Shown here: piece by piece, positions 23,879-31,298 of the stretch
Layout of the letters: every line of letters begins with the position of its first letter
Position numbering within the stretch: the stretch's first letter is position 1
Source: Hyphomicrobiales bacterium
GTDB lineage: Bacteria; Pseudomonadota; Alphaproteobacteria; Parvibaculales; Parvibaculaceae
Assembly (NCBI GenBank): GCA_016124805.1
Contig: WGND01000017.1
Location: 1 to 37,177, forward strand
Length of the DNA stretch: 37,177 nt
Reading direction: 5' to 3'
Translations under genes and position numbers: made by a program
The notes under the pieces: model-generated
The model's database searches: none
What the model was told of the DNA's origin: nothing
What the model saw: the letters and a program-made list of their open reading frames with translations, nothing else

Positions 23879-25518
23879 CAGAAAGCTCCATTTCCGAGCA
23901 GGCCACGCATCGAGACGTCGCCTGCATCATCGTCATCATCGTCGTAGCTCGTGCCAAGTGCCATGGGTGAGCGTGGCGTCACCGAGTGATAGGCGAACTC
24001 AACGGGCTCTGAACTGGCGGCAGCAACAGCGAGGCAATAGGCGACAGCAGCGTCGCCGTGGCGCTTCCCGCCGTTTTGCGCAATCGTTCGGTCGTCACGA
24101 GCGATTTTGGGAACGCCGTTGATCTGTTTGATTTTCCGGAGATCATCTCTGATCTCGGTTTTCTTCGGCAGGACAATTGTCCGGTCCTGAATATGCGCCT
24201 TGAAGGGCGGCATGTTCGCCAGATACCAGCTGTCGGAAAGCATCACCGCTTCGAAGGCGGCACCATATTTCTGGACAGCCCTCTCGCCTAGGTAAAGACC
24301 GTTGCCGGTCGCGTCGATCTTGCCCGCGACAAATCGGGGCAGCCCATCCACTATGAACTTGAGAATTTTCTCCTGCTCGCGGAAGGGCACATTGTTCAGC
24401 TCAACAACAAAGGGCGTGCGCAATGTCATATCGCGTTGCTCTTGAAGTGGCGTGATTACAGAAAGGTCGACGAGCCGCCCGAAGTCCTGCCCGTAGAATG
24501 TGGCGAGGTCCCTATCCATCGCCTTGAGGAGAGGGTCGATATTCTCCTCAAGCCACGCGGCGACGAAACTGTCACGCGCCTCATCGCTGCCCTGCTCGAA
24601 GCCCTTTGGGCAAGACAGGCTGATGACCGGGATGCAGTCTTCCATGCAAGCCGTTATTTGGGCCTGTGTGAGATAGACGCCGGTGCCCTGGGACGGGATG
24701 CAGTCAAGTTCCTCAGCCGCGTCGTCGCCATAGGATGCCCTGATTTCGGCGCGCCACTTTGCTTCAGCCTCCGGCGACCACGTTTTGCCGGTCACCAGGC
24801 AAATTCGTTGATAGAGCCCTTGTTCAATCGCTTCGTCAAAAGTGCAGCGGACAACATTGCCAGGGCGACGCTTCTGCCGGATTTCCTCAATCAACTCATT
24901 AAACGGATTGTCAGCGCCATTATGCGTGGAGATGACGAGGACCTTGCCACCCCAAATAAGCAGCGCCATAGCTGCCTTGAGAAGGCCAGCGGCGTCATCA
25001 TGGAATGCAAACTCATCGAGAATGACGAAGCCCTGCCGCCCACGAAGCGAGCGCGGCCTGGACGAGAGCGCGACGATTTCAAACCCGCTGGCAAAAGAAA
25101 TACGGAAGGCTTTGATGGCGCGCTCAGTGCCCTTCTCGCCTTCCTCCAGGAAGAGATATTCCGAGACCTCCGAGCAAGCAGGCATGAAAGCCTTTGCCCA
25201 CATCGCACAAGTGTCGATGAACTCACGCGCCATGTCGAGATTGTAGCCGATGTAGAGCGTGTCCATTCCGCCCGCTGATTTTTGCGCGCCGGAAGTCAGA
25301 ACCGCGTCGGACCCGACGCCCCAGGTGAAACCGATGCGACGGCTTTTGTCAGACACTGTCAGCGAGTAGATGGCGGTGGATTGAAGAAGCCGCTTTTGAT
25401 ATGGCAAAAGCACGTCAGGAATTGAGCCGCCCATTAGTTGGAGCGGCATGCTTTGCATCATCAACTGTCGGTGAGCGGCCCAGTCCTCTTCAGAGACCGG
25501 GCCTTCATGCTCGGTCAT
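23878..25518 (-). CDS. Terminase large subunit (Mu gp28)
   Basis: The 546-residue protein is the DNA packaging ATPase/nuclease. SDKSRRIGFTWGVGSDA (56-72) sits at the Walker A-like position of Mu gp28 terminases, GFVILDEFAFHDD (163-175) is Walker B with the catalytic Glu, and VLVISTHNGADNPFN is the coupling motif. FYGQDFGRLVDLSVI starts the RNase H-like nuclease. A run of six aspartates (DDDDDD) near residue 526 in the C-terminal tail is unusual. It overlaps gp27 by ATGA. Confidence 0.95.
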   Translation of the reverse strand: MTEHEGPVSEEDWAAHRQLMMQSMPLQLMGGSIPDVLLPYQKRLLQSTAIYSLTVSDKSRRIGFTWGVGSDAVLTSGAQKSAGGMDTLYIGYNLDMAREFIDTCAMWAKAFMPACSEVSEYLFLEEGEKGTERAIKAFRISFASGFEIVALSSRPRSLRGRQGFVILDEFAFHDDAAGLLKAAMALLIWGGKVLVISTHNGADNPFNELIEEIRQKRRPGNVVRCTFDEAIEQGLYQRICLVTGKTWSPEAEAKWRAEIRASYGDDAAEELDCIPSQGTGVYLTQAQITACMEDCIPVISLSCPKGFEQGSDEARDSFVAAWLEENIDPLLKAMDRDLATFYGQDFGRLVDLSVITPLQEQRDMTLRTPFVVELNNVPFREQEKILKFIVDGLPRFVAGKIDATGNGLYLGERAVQKYGAAFEAVMLSDSWYLANMPPFKAHIQDRTIVLPKKTEIRDDLRKIKQINGVPKIARDDRTIAQNGGKRHGDAAVAYCLAVAAASSEPVEFAYHSVTPRSPMALGTSYDDDDDDAGDVSMRGLLGNGAF

Positions 25519-26057
25519 TTCGCGATCCCCAAAATCTCTGCCTTGATGGCACTGATCGTTTCATTCGTGAAGCCCGCTGCTTTGCCCTGCTTTTCAACGG
25601 TCTTAGCCGCCTCTTTGGCAACCTCCATCCTGATCTTCAGCTCACGGTCCTGGTCAGTCTTTGCCGCCGATGCCAAATCCTTGAGCGCACCTGCTAGAAA
25701 CATGGCGTTTTTGGCGTCAAGCTGGATCGCATCGCCGTCATCATCTTCGGCAGAGAGGAGGGCCATAAGGTTGGAATGCATCAACTCGATGTTGAGACGC
25801 GCCGTGCGATTATCTGTGCTTGCGCCCAAACGGTCGATGACGGCTTCGGCGACGGCTCTGCTTTCCCGCAACCGTTTGCCGATGGTGTCGATTCTCTGGA
25901 CGTGCCGCCCGAGCCCGCTGCGGGACACATCGATGTCGGGGTCCAGCTCCTGCAGCTTGGCAAAAATCTCGTCAATCGAGCGCCCCCGCTCGCGCAGTCG
26001 CCCGATGACGTCCTTCAGCTCACTCGGCAGCTTGTCGATTTTGGAGGGACGACCCAT
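25515..26057 (-). CDS. DUF3486 protein, small terminase-like (Mu gp27)
   Basis: I start at MGRPSKIDKLPSELKDVIG, 4 bp after the upstream stop, for 180 residues. The start GRPSKIDKLP, an HTH-like region and a helical end are typical of DUF3486, the Mu gp27 family that precedes the large terminase and probably recognises phage DNA for packaging. Confidence 0.93.
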   Translation of the reverse strand: MGRPSKIDKLPSELKDVIGRLRERGRSIDEIFAKLQELDPDIDVSRSGLGRHVQRIDTIGKRLRESRAVAEAVIDRLGASTDNRTARLNIELMHSNLMALLSAEDDDGDAIQLDAKNAMFLAGALKDLASAAKTDQDRELKIRMEVAKEAAKTVEKQGKAAGFTNETISAIKAEILGIAK

Positions 26058-26061
26058 CACA

Positions 26062-26364
26062 TCACTCCAGATCGAGATGAAGCGGGTGCTTGACACCGGG
26101 CATGATATTGCGACCTTCAACAATATCGAGGCCGGGCTGCAGCAGCATCGCCTGACGGGTCTCGCCTGTCGTTTTCATTTCGACCAGGCCTTGAGTTGCA
26201 AGCCAGCCGATGGCACTGCGGGTCTGGTCTAGCGAAGGGCCGAAACCGACCTTGTCGAGCGCACGCATGAGGGTGCCATCGCCCACCCAATAGCCACCTC
26301 CTTCAGAGGCGAGCAGCTTCATCAGCGCCCAGCGGAGATAGGGCAGGTCATCTGCAAGTATCAT
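26062..26364 (-). CDS. VpaChn25_0724-like phage protein (winged helix)
   Basis: The 100-residue protein (MILADDLPYLRWALMKLLASEGGGYWVGDGTLMRALDKVGF...) has a winged-helix look, with GYWVGDGTLMRAL as a turn and recognition helix and IGWLATQGLVEMKTTGE as wing. It matches a small family always found between DUF2730 and DUF3486 in Mu-like phages. Role is unknown; packaging or late control is possible. Confidence 0.8.
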   Translation of the reverse strand: MILADDLPYLRWALMKLLASEGGGYWVGDGTLMRALDKVGFGPSLDQTRSAIGWLATQGLVEMKTTGETRQAMLLQPGLDIVEGRNIMPGVKHPLHLDLE

Positions 26365-26759
26365 GTTTTCCCCCGAGCTGCGCCGCGACCACGAGAGAGC
26401 GCGTCGTCAAAAATTTGGGTAAGGCGGTTCTCGTGAGACCGGAGAATATCGCTGAGACTCTCAAGCCGACCGTCCAGACCGGCGATGATCGCTTCCGCCT
26501 TGCTCAGCTCGACGCGCAGCGCGTTCATTTGCTGCGCCGACGGTATGTGCTGGAGAGCCCCTTCAAGATGGCTGAGACGTTCGCCGAGCTTGCGCTCGGT
26601 CTCTGCCCTGGCACTCTCAACGGTGTCAATTGTTTCGGCTAGTGCCCGGAACTTGCCGGACCTGTCCAGCTGCAGGAGGCGGTAGAACGCAAGCACACTG
26701 ATCACCAGCGACGAACCGGCGATGGCGACAGACAGAACATTTAGCAGAATAGGACTCAT
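26361..26759 (-). CDS. DUF2730 membrane-anchored coiled-coil protein
   Basis: The 132-residue protein has one N-terminal membrane segment (about 6-28) and a long coiled coil after it (35-115), the layout of DUF2730. Its place next to holin and endolysin genes suggests a spanin-like or lysis accessory role, which is inferred. Both ends overlap neighbours by ATGA. Confidence 0.85.
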   Translation of the reverse strand: MSPILLNVLSVAIAGSSLVISVLAFYRLLQLDRSGKFRALAETIDTVESARAETERKLGERLSHLEGALQHIPSAQQMNALRVELSKAEAIIAGLDGRLESLSDILRSHENRLTQIFDDALSRGRGAARGKT

Positions 26760-26995
26760 CGACGCTTCAATCTCCGTCTCGCTTGGCGGCGCGCCTGCTC
26801 GCGGCGCTGTTCACATTCGATGCACCGGCGCGCGCTCGGCATCACTGCGCGACGCTCGGGTTCAATTTCGTCGTCACACTCGATGCAGTTTTCGACGATA
26901 ACCAAAGGTGCATTTAGCTTTGCCTGCAGGGCAGCGACGGCAACGTTCCGCTGCCGCAGCTCAAGCTCCTGAGCCCGATCAACCTCATCTGCCAT
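26756..26995 (-). CDS. DksA/TraR-type C4 zinc finger protein
   Basis: The ATG of MADEVDRAQELELRQ overlaps the holin stop by 11 bp and gives 79 residues. C37-x2-C40 and C58-x2-C61 form the zinc site of the DksA/TraR family, with a helical N-terminus and a basic tail (RRQARRRLKRR). Such small TraR-like proteins can bind RNA polymerase through the secondary channel. They are common beside lysis genes in Mu-like phages, with unknown role there. Confidence 0.88.
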   Translation of the reverse strand: MADEVDRAQELELRQRNVAVAALQAKLNAPLVIVENCIECDDEIEPERRAVMPSARRCIECEQRREQARRQARRRLKRR

Positions 26996-27533
26996 TCGTG
27001 GTCCCCGTCGGCGACATGATGCGGTCAAGCATCTTTGTTTTCGTCGCGGAGCCTGAAGACGAGCCATAGAAATAATTGGCGATCTGGGAAACCAGCGCGC
27101 CGAGCGCACCGAGCATAATCATCAGCGGGTCCTTCGCCGAGGATGGCATCTCCACAAACATCAGGGCCGTGAGAATGCCGAAGAAACCGACAAAGACACC
27201 CAGCGCGAGAAGCCCCGGCATCTTGTCCTTTGTCTGGATTTCGCGATTGCGGGCACTGTCACGGTCGGCGCTGGCGATGCGCTCCAGATCGACATCAAGC
27301 TCCGCCATCTTTTCCTTAAAGGCGAAGTCAGCCTTTTTCAGCTCAAGAAGCTGGTCAGGCGTTGCCCGTGTGACAGCATCGGCAATGTCAGCCTCACTGG
27401 CATTCTCGTCACCCAAAAGGATAGACGCCAATTGGCGGGCAGCCATGCCGCCCAGGGGGCCGCCTAGTGCTGTGCCGAGCGTCGGCGCGACAGCGGAAAG
27501 GATGCTTTTTGCTTTTTGCCAGACATCGCTCAT
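26985..27533 (-). CDS. Holin, 3-TM GTA-type
   Basis: The 182-residue protein matches the 3-TM holin family named for gene-transfer-agent release: a hydrophobic N-terminal region with APTLGTALGGPLGGMAARQLAS, a helical charged middle (DFAFKEKMAELDVDLERIASADRDSARNREI), and two membrane segments at about 110-130 (GLLALGVFVGFFGILTALMFV) and 140-160. It should permeabilise the inner membrane so the endolysin can act. It overlaps the endolysin stop by ATGA. Confidence 0.9.
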   Translation of the reverse strand: MSDVWQKAKSILSAVAPTLGTALGGPLGGMAARQLASILLGDENASEADIADAVTRATPDQLLELKKADFAFKEKMAELDVDLERIASADRDSARNREIQTKDKMPGLLALGVFVGFFGILTALMFVEMPSSAKDPLMIMLGALGALVSQIANYFYGSSSGSATKTKMLDRIMSPTGTTNGR

Positions 27534-28096
27534 GCGTAAGCCCTGTTTAGCCAGCCGTTCAGAAAGACCGTCAGATTTGGTTTGGTCGCTGCCAGCAAGC
27601 GATAAAAGCCTGCCGCCTCAGAGCGCATCGCAATGGCAAGCGCTGCTGGCGTGATTTGATTTACTGCTGCCATGGTCTTCGGCCCAAGGATGCCGTCATC
27701 GAGAAGGGGATGGCCGCATGCACGGCAGGCCCGCTGCAGAATTTTATGAGCCTGATGGCTTCCCATATTCACAGCAAGGTCAAACACCTTGATTCCAACA
27801 GTGAGATGCAGCTGACCGTAGCCATATTTGTCCCACCAGAAACGACGATAGAAGCCGCCCGCTGTTTCCCGTGTCAGCAGCTTGATGTCTTCGATATCGA
27901 TATGGCCATCAAGATTGAGGTCGCCATCCGGAGACCCGTCGGCATCAAGATCAAGCTTTCCGTTCTCTTTCAGCCATCGCAGTGAGATGCCAAAATCAGT
28001 CGCGCCGCCTGGGTCGTTCGGATTGTTAGAGAAGCCGCCCTCATGTGCGAGGACGACGCCTAGAGCGCGTTCGAAGAGTGGGTCGATTTCAGGCAT
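27530..28096 (-). CDS. Endolysin, GH108 muramidase with EF-hand insertion
   Basis: I start at the ATG of MPEIDPLFERAL, which has GAGGGA 7 bases upstream; an ATG 15 bases earlier is less well placed. The 188-residue enzyme should cleave peptidoglycan glycan strands. HEGGF (18-22, catalytic E19) and NDPGGATDFGI (27-37) are the GH108 motifs, and LLDDGILGPKTMAAVNQ is the C-terminal PG-binding domain. Between them (residues 49-70) sits an insertion with DxNxDGxIDxxD spacing (D59, N61, D63, D67, D70), a canonical EF-hand loop, preceded by DLDADG. Calcium could stabilise or control the enzyme. There is no signal peptide, so release needs the holin. Confidence 0.92.
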   Translation of the reverse strand: MPEIDPLFERALGVVLAHEGGFSNNPNDPGGATDFGISLRWLKENGKLDLDADGSPDGDLNLDGHIDIEDIKLLTRETAGGFYRRFWWDKYGYGQLHLTVGIKVFDLAVNMGSHQAHKILQRACRACGHPLLDDGILGPKTMAAVNQITPAALAIAMRSEAAGFYRLLAATKPNLTVFLNGWLNRAYA

Positions 28097-28126
28097 AAAA
28101 AAATCCCTCATGATGGGCTGAGGGAT
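28097..28126 (-). terminator. Early-operon terminator abutting the endolysin start
   Basis: On the minus strand ATCCCTCA (28126-28119) pairs perfectly with TGAGGGAT (28110-28103) and is followed by a run of T ending at 28097, directly before the endolysin ATG (28096). The 3' arm also contains the endolysin ribosome site. It should stop early transcripts after the Mor-type gene. A late transcript starting inside the hairpin would lack the 5' arm and escape. An AAATAT -10-like hexamer (28130-28125) would allow that. Confidence 0.75.
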
Positions 28127-28167
28127 ATTTGAGCCTTATTCGTGGGGAGGGCCGCCCCTGAACATCT

Positions 28168-28542
28168 TCAGCCCTTATGGCTAAACAAATCGTCCTGGCG
28201 GGCATCGGATGAATTGTCGGCCAACACGTAATAGACATGACGCTCCGTGCAAAGCAAAGCCTTTGCAATGTCTGCCACACTGATTTTTTCAGCCCGCATG
28301 GCGATGATGCGCGCGCGTTTGCCTGGCGCGAGAGGAATATCAAGGCGTGCGCTGCCAAACTCGCGCGCGATGTGACGTGCGGCCTCTAGCCCAACAGCAG
28401 CAGCCAGTGGGTGATGCGGTCCGGGATTGCGCGGCACATATAGGCGACGCCCACCAAAGACAGCCGAAAGCTTCGCTGCAGTCTCTGCCCCCACAAGATT
28501 TCTAATCTCGTCAAAGGGCGCGATTTCGTCCGGTGATTTCAT
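28168..28542 (-). CDS. Mor-type transcription activator
   Basis: The 124-residue protein has the Mor/C pattern: an N-terminal helical dimer part (FDEIRNLVGAETAAKLSAVFGGRRLYVPRNPG, with the family's GG..LY.P turn) and a C-terminal HTH (ARIIAMRAEKISVADIAKALLCTERHVYYVLAD). In Mu, Mor switches on the middle promoter and C the late ones; here one gene is seen and it is the last before the lysis/head genes, so it probably activates the late promoter in the gap that follows. Confidence 0.9.
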   Translation of the reverse strand: MKSPDEIAPFDEIRNLVGAETAAKLSAVFGGRRLYVPRNPGPHHPLAAAVGLEAARHIAREFGSARLDIPLAPGKRARIIAMRAEKISVADIAKALLCTERHVYYVLADNSSDARQDDLFSHKG

Positions 28543-28841
28543 GGCCGGACCCCGATGCTGAGATAGACCTTGCTGGAGATATTGCGCTGGGTGCGCAACA
28601 TCGTGACCAGGCAGCGCAACCGGGTGTCATAGACAACCCAATAATAGCGGCCTTCGATGATCATCATGACGCGATAGCGCGAAACACCCGGCAGCTCAAA
28701 GACCGGGCGCATTCTCTCCACGCTCCTTTCCAGACGCCAGAGCCCCTTTACCGTCAGAGGGAGGCCCCTCGAACGAGCGCGGCGCAGCATGTGAAGGCGG
28801 CAGTGACGCCTGTGCATCCGGCTGGTCTGGAGGGCGCTCAC
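28539..28841 (-). CDS. Hypothetical protein between GemA and Mor genes
   Basis: A GTG at 28841 overlaps the GemA stop (GTGA), giving 100 residues; an ATG at 28817 is an alternative. The product is very basic (MHRRHCRLHMLRRARSRG, then LERSVERMRPVFELPG) with a beta-rich end (YRVMMIIEGRYYWVVYD). I do not recognise a family. The basic charge would suit nucleic acid binding. It overlaps the Mor gene by ATGA. Confidence 0.65.
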   Translation of the reverse strand: MSALQTSRMHRRHCRLHMLRRARSRGLPLTVKGLWRLERSVERMRPVFELPGVSRYRVMMIIEGRYYWVVYDTRLRCLVTMLRTQRNISSKVYLSIGVRP

Positions 28842-29506
28842 AACAGCACCGCCTTGGCTTTGCGGATCTGTGCGCCCTGGTCCCGAATGATCTTGTCGGC
28901 GTCGGTCGCGGTAAGCCGGAGGACCTCGACAAACCTGAATTTCTGGCCTTGACGGTGCATGATCCGCCACTGTGCTTCGATCACACGCGCGCGGTCGTTG
29001 TTACCAATGACATTGCCCGCTCGGTCTTTGTATGGAAGCCAGGAGACACCTCCTTCCCGCTGCGCCCAGCTTTTGAGGGCTTCAATGACCTTGTTGCTGG
29101 CACCCTCATCAAGCCACTGAAGCGCGTCAATGCCTGTTGCTTTGCCGCCGCTCACGCGCTTTGCAAAGGCCGTCAGCGCCTTCTCAGAGGCGTCTGAGAT
29201 GACACCAAGGTGGTAGAGAGAAAGCCAGAGTGCTCGAATTTTCCCGTGCAGCGCGCTGCCCGCTGGCCTTGCGGACGGACGCCAGGCGTTCCCCTTTTTG
29301 ACCGGCTTGAAACCAAGGCTTTTGAAGTGTTCAACCAGTTCCGTGAGCTGCGCATCTGTAAGGTCCGCGCTGCTCCTTTTGCCGTAGCGCGTGTCGAGAA
29401 TGAGACGATAGGTCTCGTCATCAAGCGCCAGGGCCTTTTTGGCGACATGCACCTTGCTGGTGAGAGCCCGGCGGACTGTCGATGTCTTTGCGCTCGTCGT
29501 TTTCAT
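28838..29506 (-). CDS. gemA: GemA regulatory protein (DUF1018)
   Basis: The 222-residue protein matches the GemA family of Mu: KVHVAKKALALDDETYRLILDTRYGKRSSADLTDAQL, then LVEHFKSLGFKP and KIRALWLSLYHLGVISDASEKALTAFAKRVSG. In Mu, GemA affects host gene expression and DNA supercoiling. It lies in its usual place near the end of the early operon. Start overlaps the DnaA-like gene by ATGA. Confidence 0.92.
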   Translation of the reverse strand: MKTTSAKTSTVRRALTSKVHVAKKALALDDETYRLILDTRYGKRSSADLTDAQLTELVEHFKSLGFKPVKKGNAWRPSARPAGSALHGKIRALWLSLYHLGVISDASEKALTAFAKRVSGGKATGIDALQWLDEGASNKVIEALKSWAQREGGVSWLPYKDRAGNVIGNNDRARVIEAQWRIMHRQGQKFRFVEVLRLTATDADKIIRDQGAQIRKAKAVLL

Positions 29507-29928
29507 GACGGCTCTACCTTCACGTCAACAAGCTTGGCTTCCAGCATCACGCGCAAGGCAGCCAAACGAGCGGACCGCGCATCACGGCGCGCCTGCCATT
29601 CACGGCAACGCTTGATGGCGTAACCGACTGTGGTGTGATCGCGCCAATAGAAGTGGCTAACCTGCGCCTGCGTGTAGCCCGTAAGTTCTGTCGAGAGATA
29701 CATCGCCATCTGCCGAGTCTCAGTCAGCGGACGGTGTCGCTGTAAGCCTCTGAGCTGCTGCACAGTGAAGCCGCTTTCGTGCGCGATGTTTTCGACGATG
29801 ACCGTCAGCGGCCCCGGACGGTAGTTGCGTTTGATCTGATCGCGAATCTGCGTTGTGAGAAGCGCAATTTGCGTGTTCATCACTTCAAGATGAGCCGCCA
29901 TCTCTTCAAGTGTTGCAACATCTGTCAT
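29503..29928 (-). CDS. Stand-alone DnaA domain IV-like protein
   Basis: Residues about 40-112 of this 141-residue protein match the DNA-binding domain IV of DnaA: VIVENIAHESGFTVQQLRG, then the diagnostic TRQMAMYLSTELTG (71-84) and YWRDHTTVGYAIKRC (94-108). The DHTTV residues contact the DnaA box in known structures. The AAA+ domain is missing; instead there is a short helical N-terminus. It could bind DnaA boxes on host or phage DNA and so affect initiation or local transcription. It is coupled to the gene upstream and to gemA by ATGA overlaps. Confidence 0.85.
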   Translation of the reverse strand: MTDVATLEEMAAHLEVMNTQIALLTTQIRDQIKRNYRPGPLTVIVENIAHESGFTVQQLRGLQRHRPLTETRQMAMYLSTELTGYTQAQVSHFYWRDHTTVGYAIKRCREWQARRDARSARLAALRVMLEAKLVDVKVEPS

Positions 29929-30251
29929 CTACCCGGCCCCTTACGTTTCAGCGCTCTGAGCGACCTGCGCAGCGCGGTGCGGCTTTGAGCGACTTCGCGC
30001 AGGCTCAGTTTCTTGCCCTCGACCGCCCATTTGATGAAGCGGTCGACAGCCTTCTCCGCATCGAAAGCCGAGGCGGCTTCCGGAACACCAGGTACGAGAA
30101 GCGTCCTGCCGTCGTAGGCTAGACGGCATTTTGTTTCGAAAGTGGCGCGTCTTTCCGCGTCAAGGTTGCACGCAAGAAGGCGAGCGCCTTTCGGGATGAC
30201 AACCCCAAATTCGACAAGGCCGCTGCGCCAGCAAAAAGCATTTACTGTCAT
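29925..30251 (-). CDS. Early hypothetical protein
   Basis: The 108-residue product (MTVNAFCWRSGLVEFGVVIPKGARLLACNLDA...) is of a type common in early regions of Mu-like phages but I cannot name a family. It has a beta-rich N-terminal half and a basic helical C-terminus (REVAQSRTALRRSLRALKRK). It follows DUF3164 by 9 bp with a GAGGTG ribosome site. Confidence 0.75.
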   Translation of the reverse strand: MTVNAFCWRSGLVEFGVVIPKGARLLACNLDAERRATFETKCRLAYDGRTLLVPGVPEAASAFDAEKAVDRFIKWAVEGKKLSLREVAQSRTALRRSLRALKRKGPGR

Positions 30252-30260
30252 AGTGGCACC

Positions 30261-30905
30261 TCACAGCTTTGCGATATCGAGCGGCACAGCCCGCCACTGG
30301 TCCGTGTCGCCAATCCGCACATGGAACCGGACATAGGAGGCTGTGCTGTATTCGGTGATACTGTCGGCGATGGCTTCCATCGCGCGCGTCCATTTCGGCT
30401 CATCAATGTTGGACTTGCGCAATGTCATCAGACGACCGACAGAGAAGTTGCCTTCGCGGTCCACCTGAAATGCCTGGTTGACCAGCTGCACCAGTGAGGC
30501 ATCCGATTCCTTTGACCATTCGAGAATGCACTCATCAATGAGTGCCTTTGCCGCCTGGATGCCTTCGTCAATTCGCGTGATAGGTTGAACAGATCGTGTG
30601 ATTTTGAAGCGGCCATCAAAGGACAGCAGTGTGACATTTCCCTTCTTGCCGCCCAGCTGAACATCGTAGCGCTCCGCTGAAAGCGCGACGAAGGCTTCGA
30701 TATCAGCAAAGGCTTCACGCTTGAAAGCCTTCATCAGCTCGCTGAGTGCAACCGCTTTCTCGAAATACTCTCTCACAAGCTCGTCACGGGCTTTGTCAAT
30801 TGGCTTCACCCGCTCAATCGGCATCAGTGCGCCGCGCCCGTCACGCATATAACCTTCGGGAACTGGTTCAATCATGCTGTCAATATCCTTCTGCTTTGGA
30901 GGCAT
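30261..30905 (-). CDS. DUF3164 early protein
   Basis: The 214-residue protein matches DUF3164: GYMRDGRGALMPIERVKPIDKARDELVREYFEKA, then ERYDVQLGGKKGNVTLLSFDGRFKITRSVQ and DEPKWTRAMEAIADSI. The family is frequent in Mu-like phages next to MuB; function unknown. The ATG has an AGGAG ribosome site inside the end of the preceding 59-codon ORF. Confidence 0.92.
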   Translation of the reverse strand: MPPKQKDIDSMIEPVPEGYMRDGRGALMPIERVKPIDKARDELVREYFEKAVALSELMKAFKREAFADIEAFVALSAERYDVQLGGKKGNVTLLSFDGRFKITRSVQPITRIDEGIQAAKALIDECILEWSKESDASLVQLVNQAFQVDREGNFSVGRLMTLRKSNIDEPKWTRAMEAIADSITEYSTASYVRFHVRIGDTDQWRAVPLDIAKL

Positions 30906-30909
30906 AGTG

Positions 30910-31089
30910 CTATCTCCTCTTTTTCAAAGTTGTCTGTTCGATATGGGCGCGCATGACGAGCTGTTGGCGAAACTGTCGCTCTGTCCGTCTCAGTCTCGCC
31001 TGCCGCGCGACAGTGCTTTCCCTGATTTCAAATTGGGGAAGGAAGCGGTCGACATATTTCTGAAGGAAGCCGGGCCGGATCAGGCTCAT
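30910..31089 (-). CDS. Small basic early protein, 59 residues
   Basis: This ORF starts MSLIRPGFLQKYVDRF and ends KKRR. Its ATG overlaps the upstream stop by ATGA and it ends just before the ribosome site of DUF3164, so it fills the gap exactly. The product is very basic with a long helix (VARQARLRRTERQFRQQ). I know no family. The coupling on the upstream side is the main evidence that it is real. Confidence 0.65.
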   Translation of the reverse strand: MSLIRPGFLQKYVDRFLPQFEIRESTVARQARLRRTERQFRQQLVMRAHIEQTTLKKRR

Positions 31090-31286
31090 GATTTGCCTCC
31101 TTTCAGCACAACAAGGCCGAGTGCTGTCTTGCGTGGAACGGATGCGTCTTCCAACGCGGCGGCATCTTCGGCAGCTGCCTCCAACACGCTCACGAGCGAG
31201 CTGACGGCCTGATGGGAAAGCTCCAAACCTGAATGCCGATATTCAGAAAGGCGCGTGACTAGCGCCCTGAGGTCTTCGCTGAGCAT
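31086..31286 (-). CDS. Small early hypothetical protein
   Basis: The 66-residue product (MLSEDLRALVTRLSEYRHSGLELSHQAVSSLV...) is helical and acidic. It lies 12 bp after MuB and overlaps the next small ORF by ATGA. No family is recognised. Helical length and heptad-like spacing could allow coiled-coil pairing. Confidence 0.65.
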   Translation of the reverse strand: MLSEDLRALVTRLSEYRHSGLELSHQAVSSLVSVLEAAAEDAAALEDASVPRKTALGLVVLKGGKS

Positions 31287-31298
31287 GGCACCACCTCC

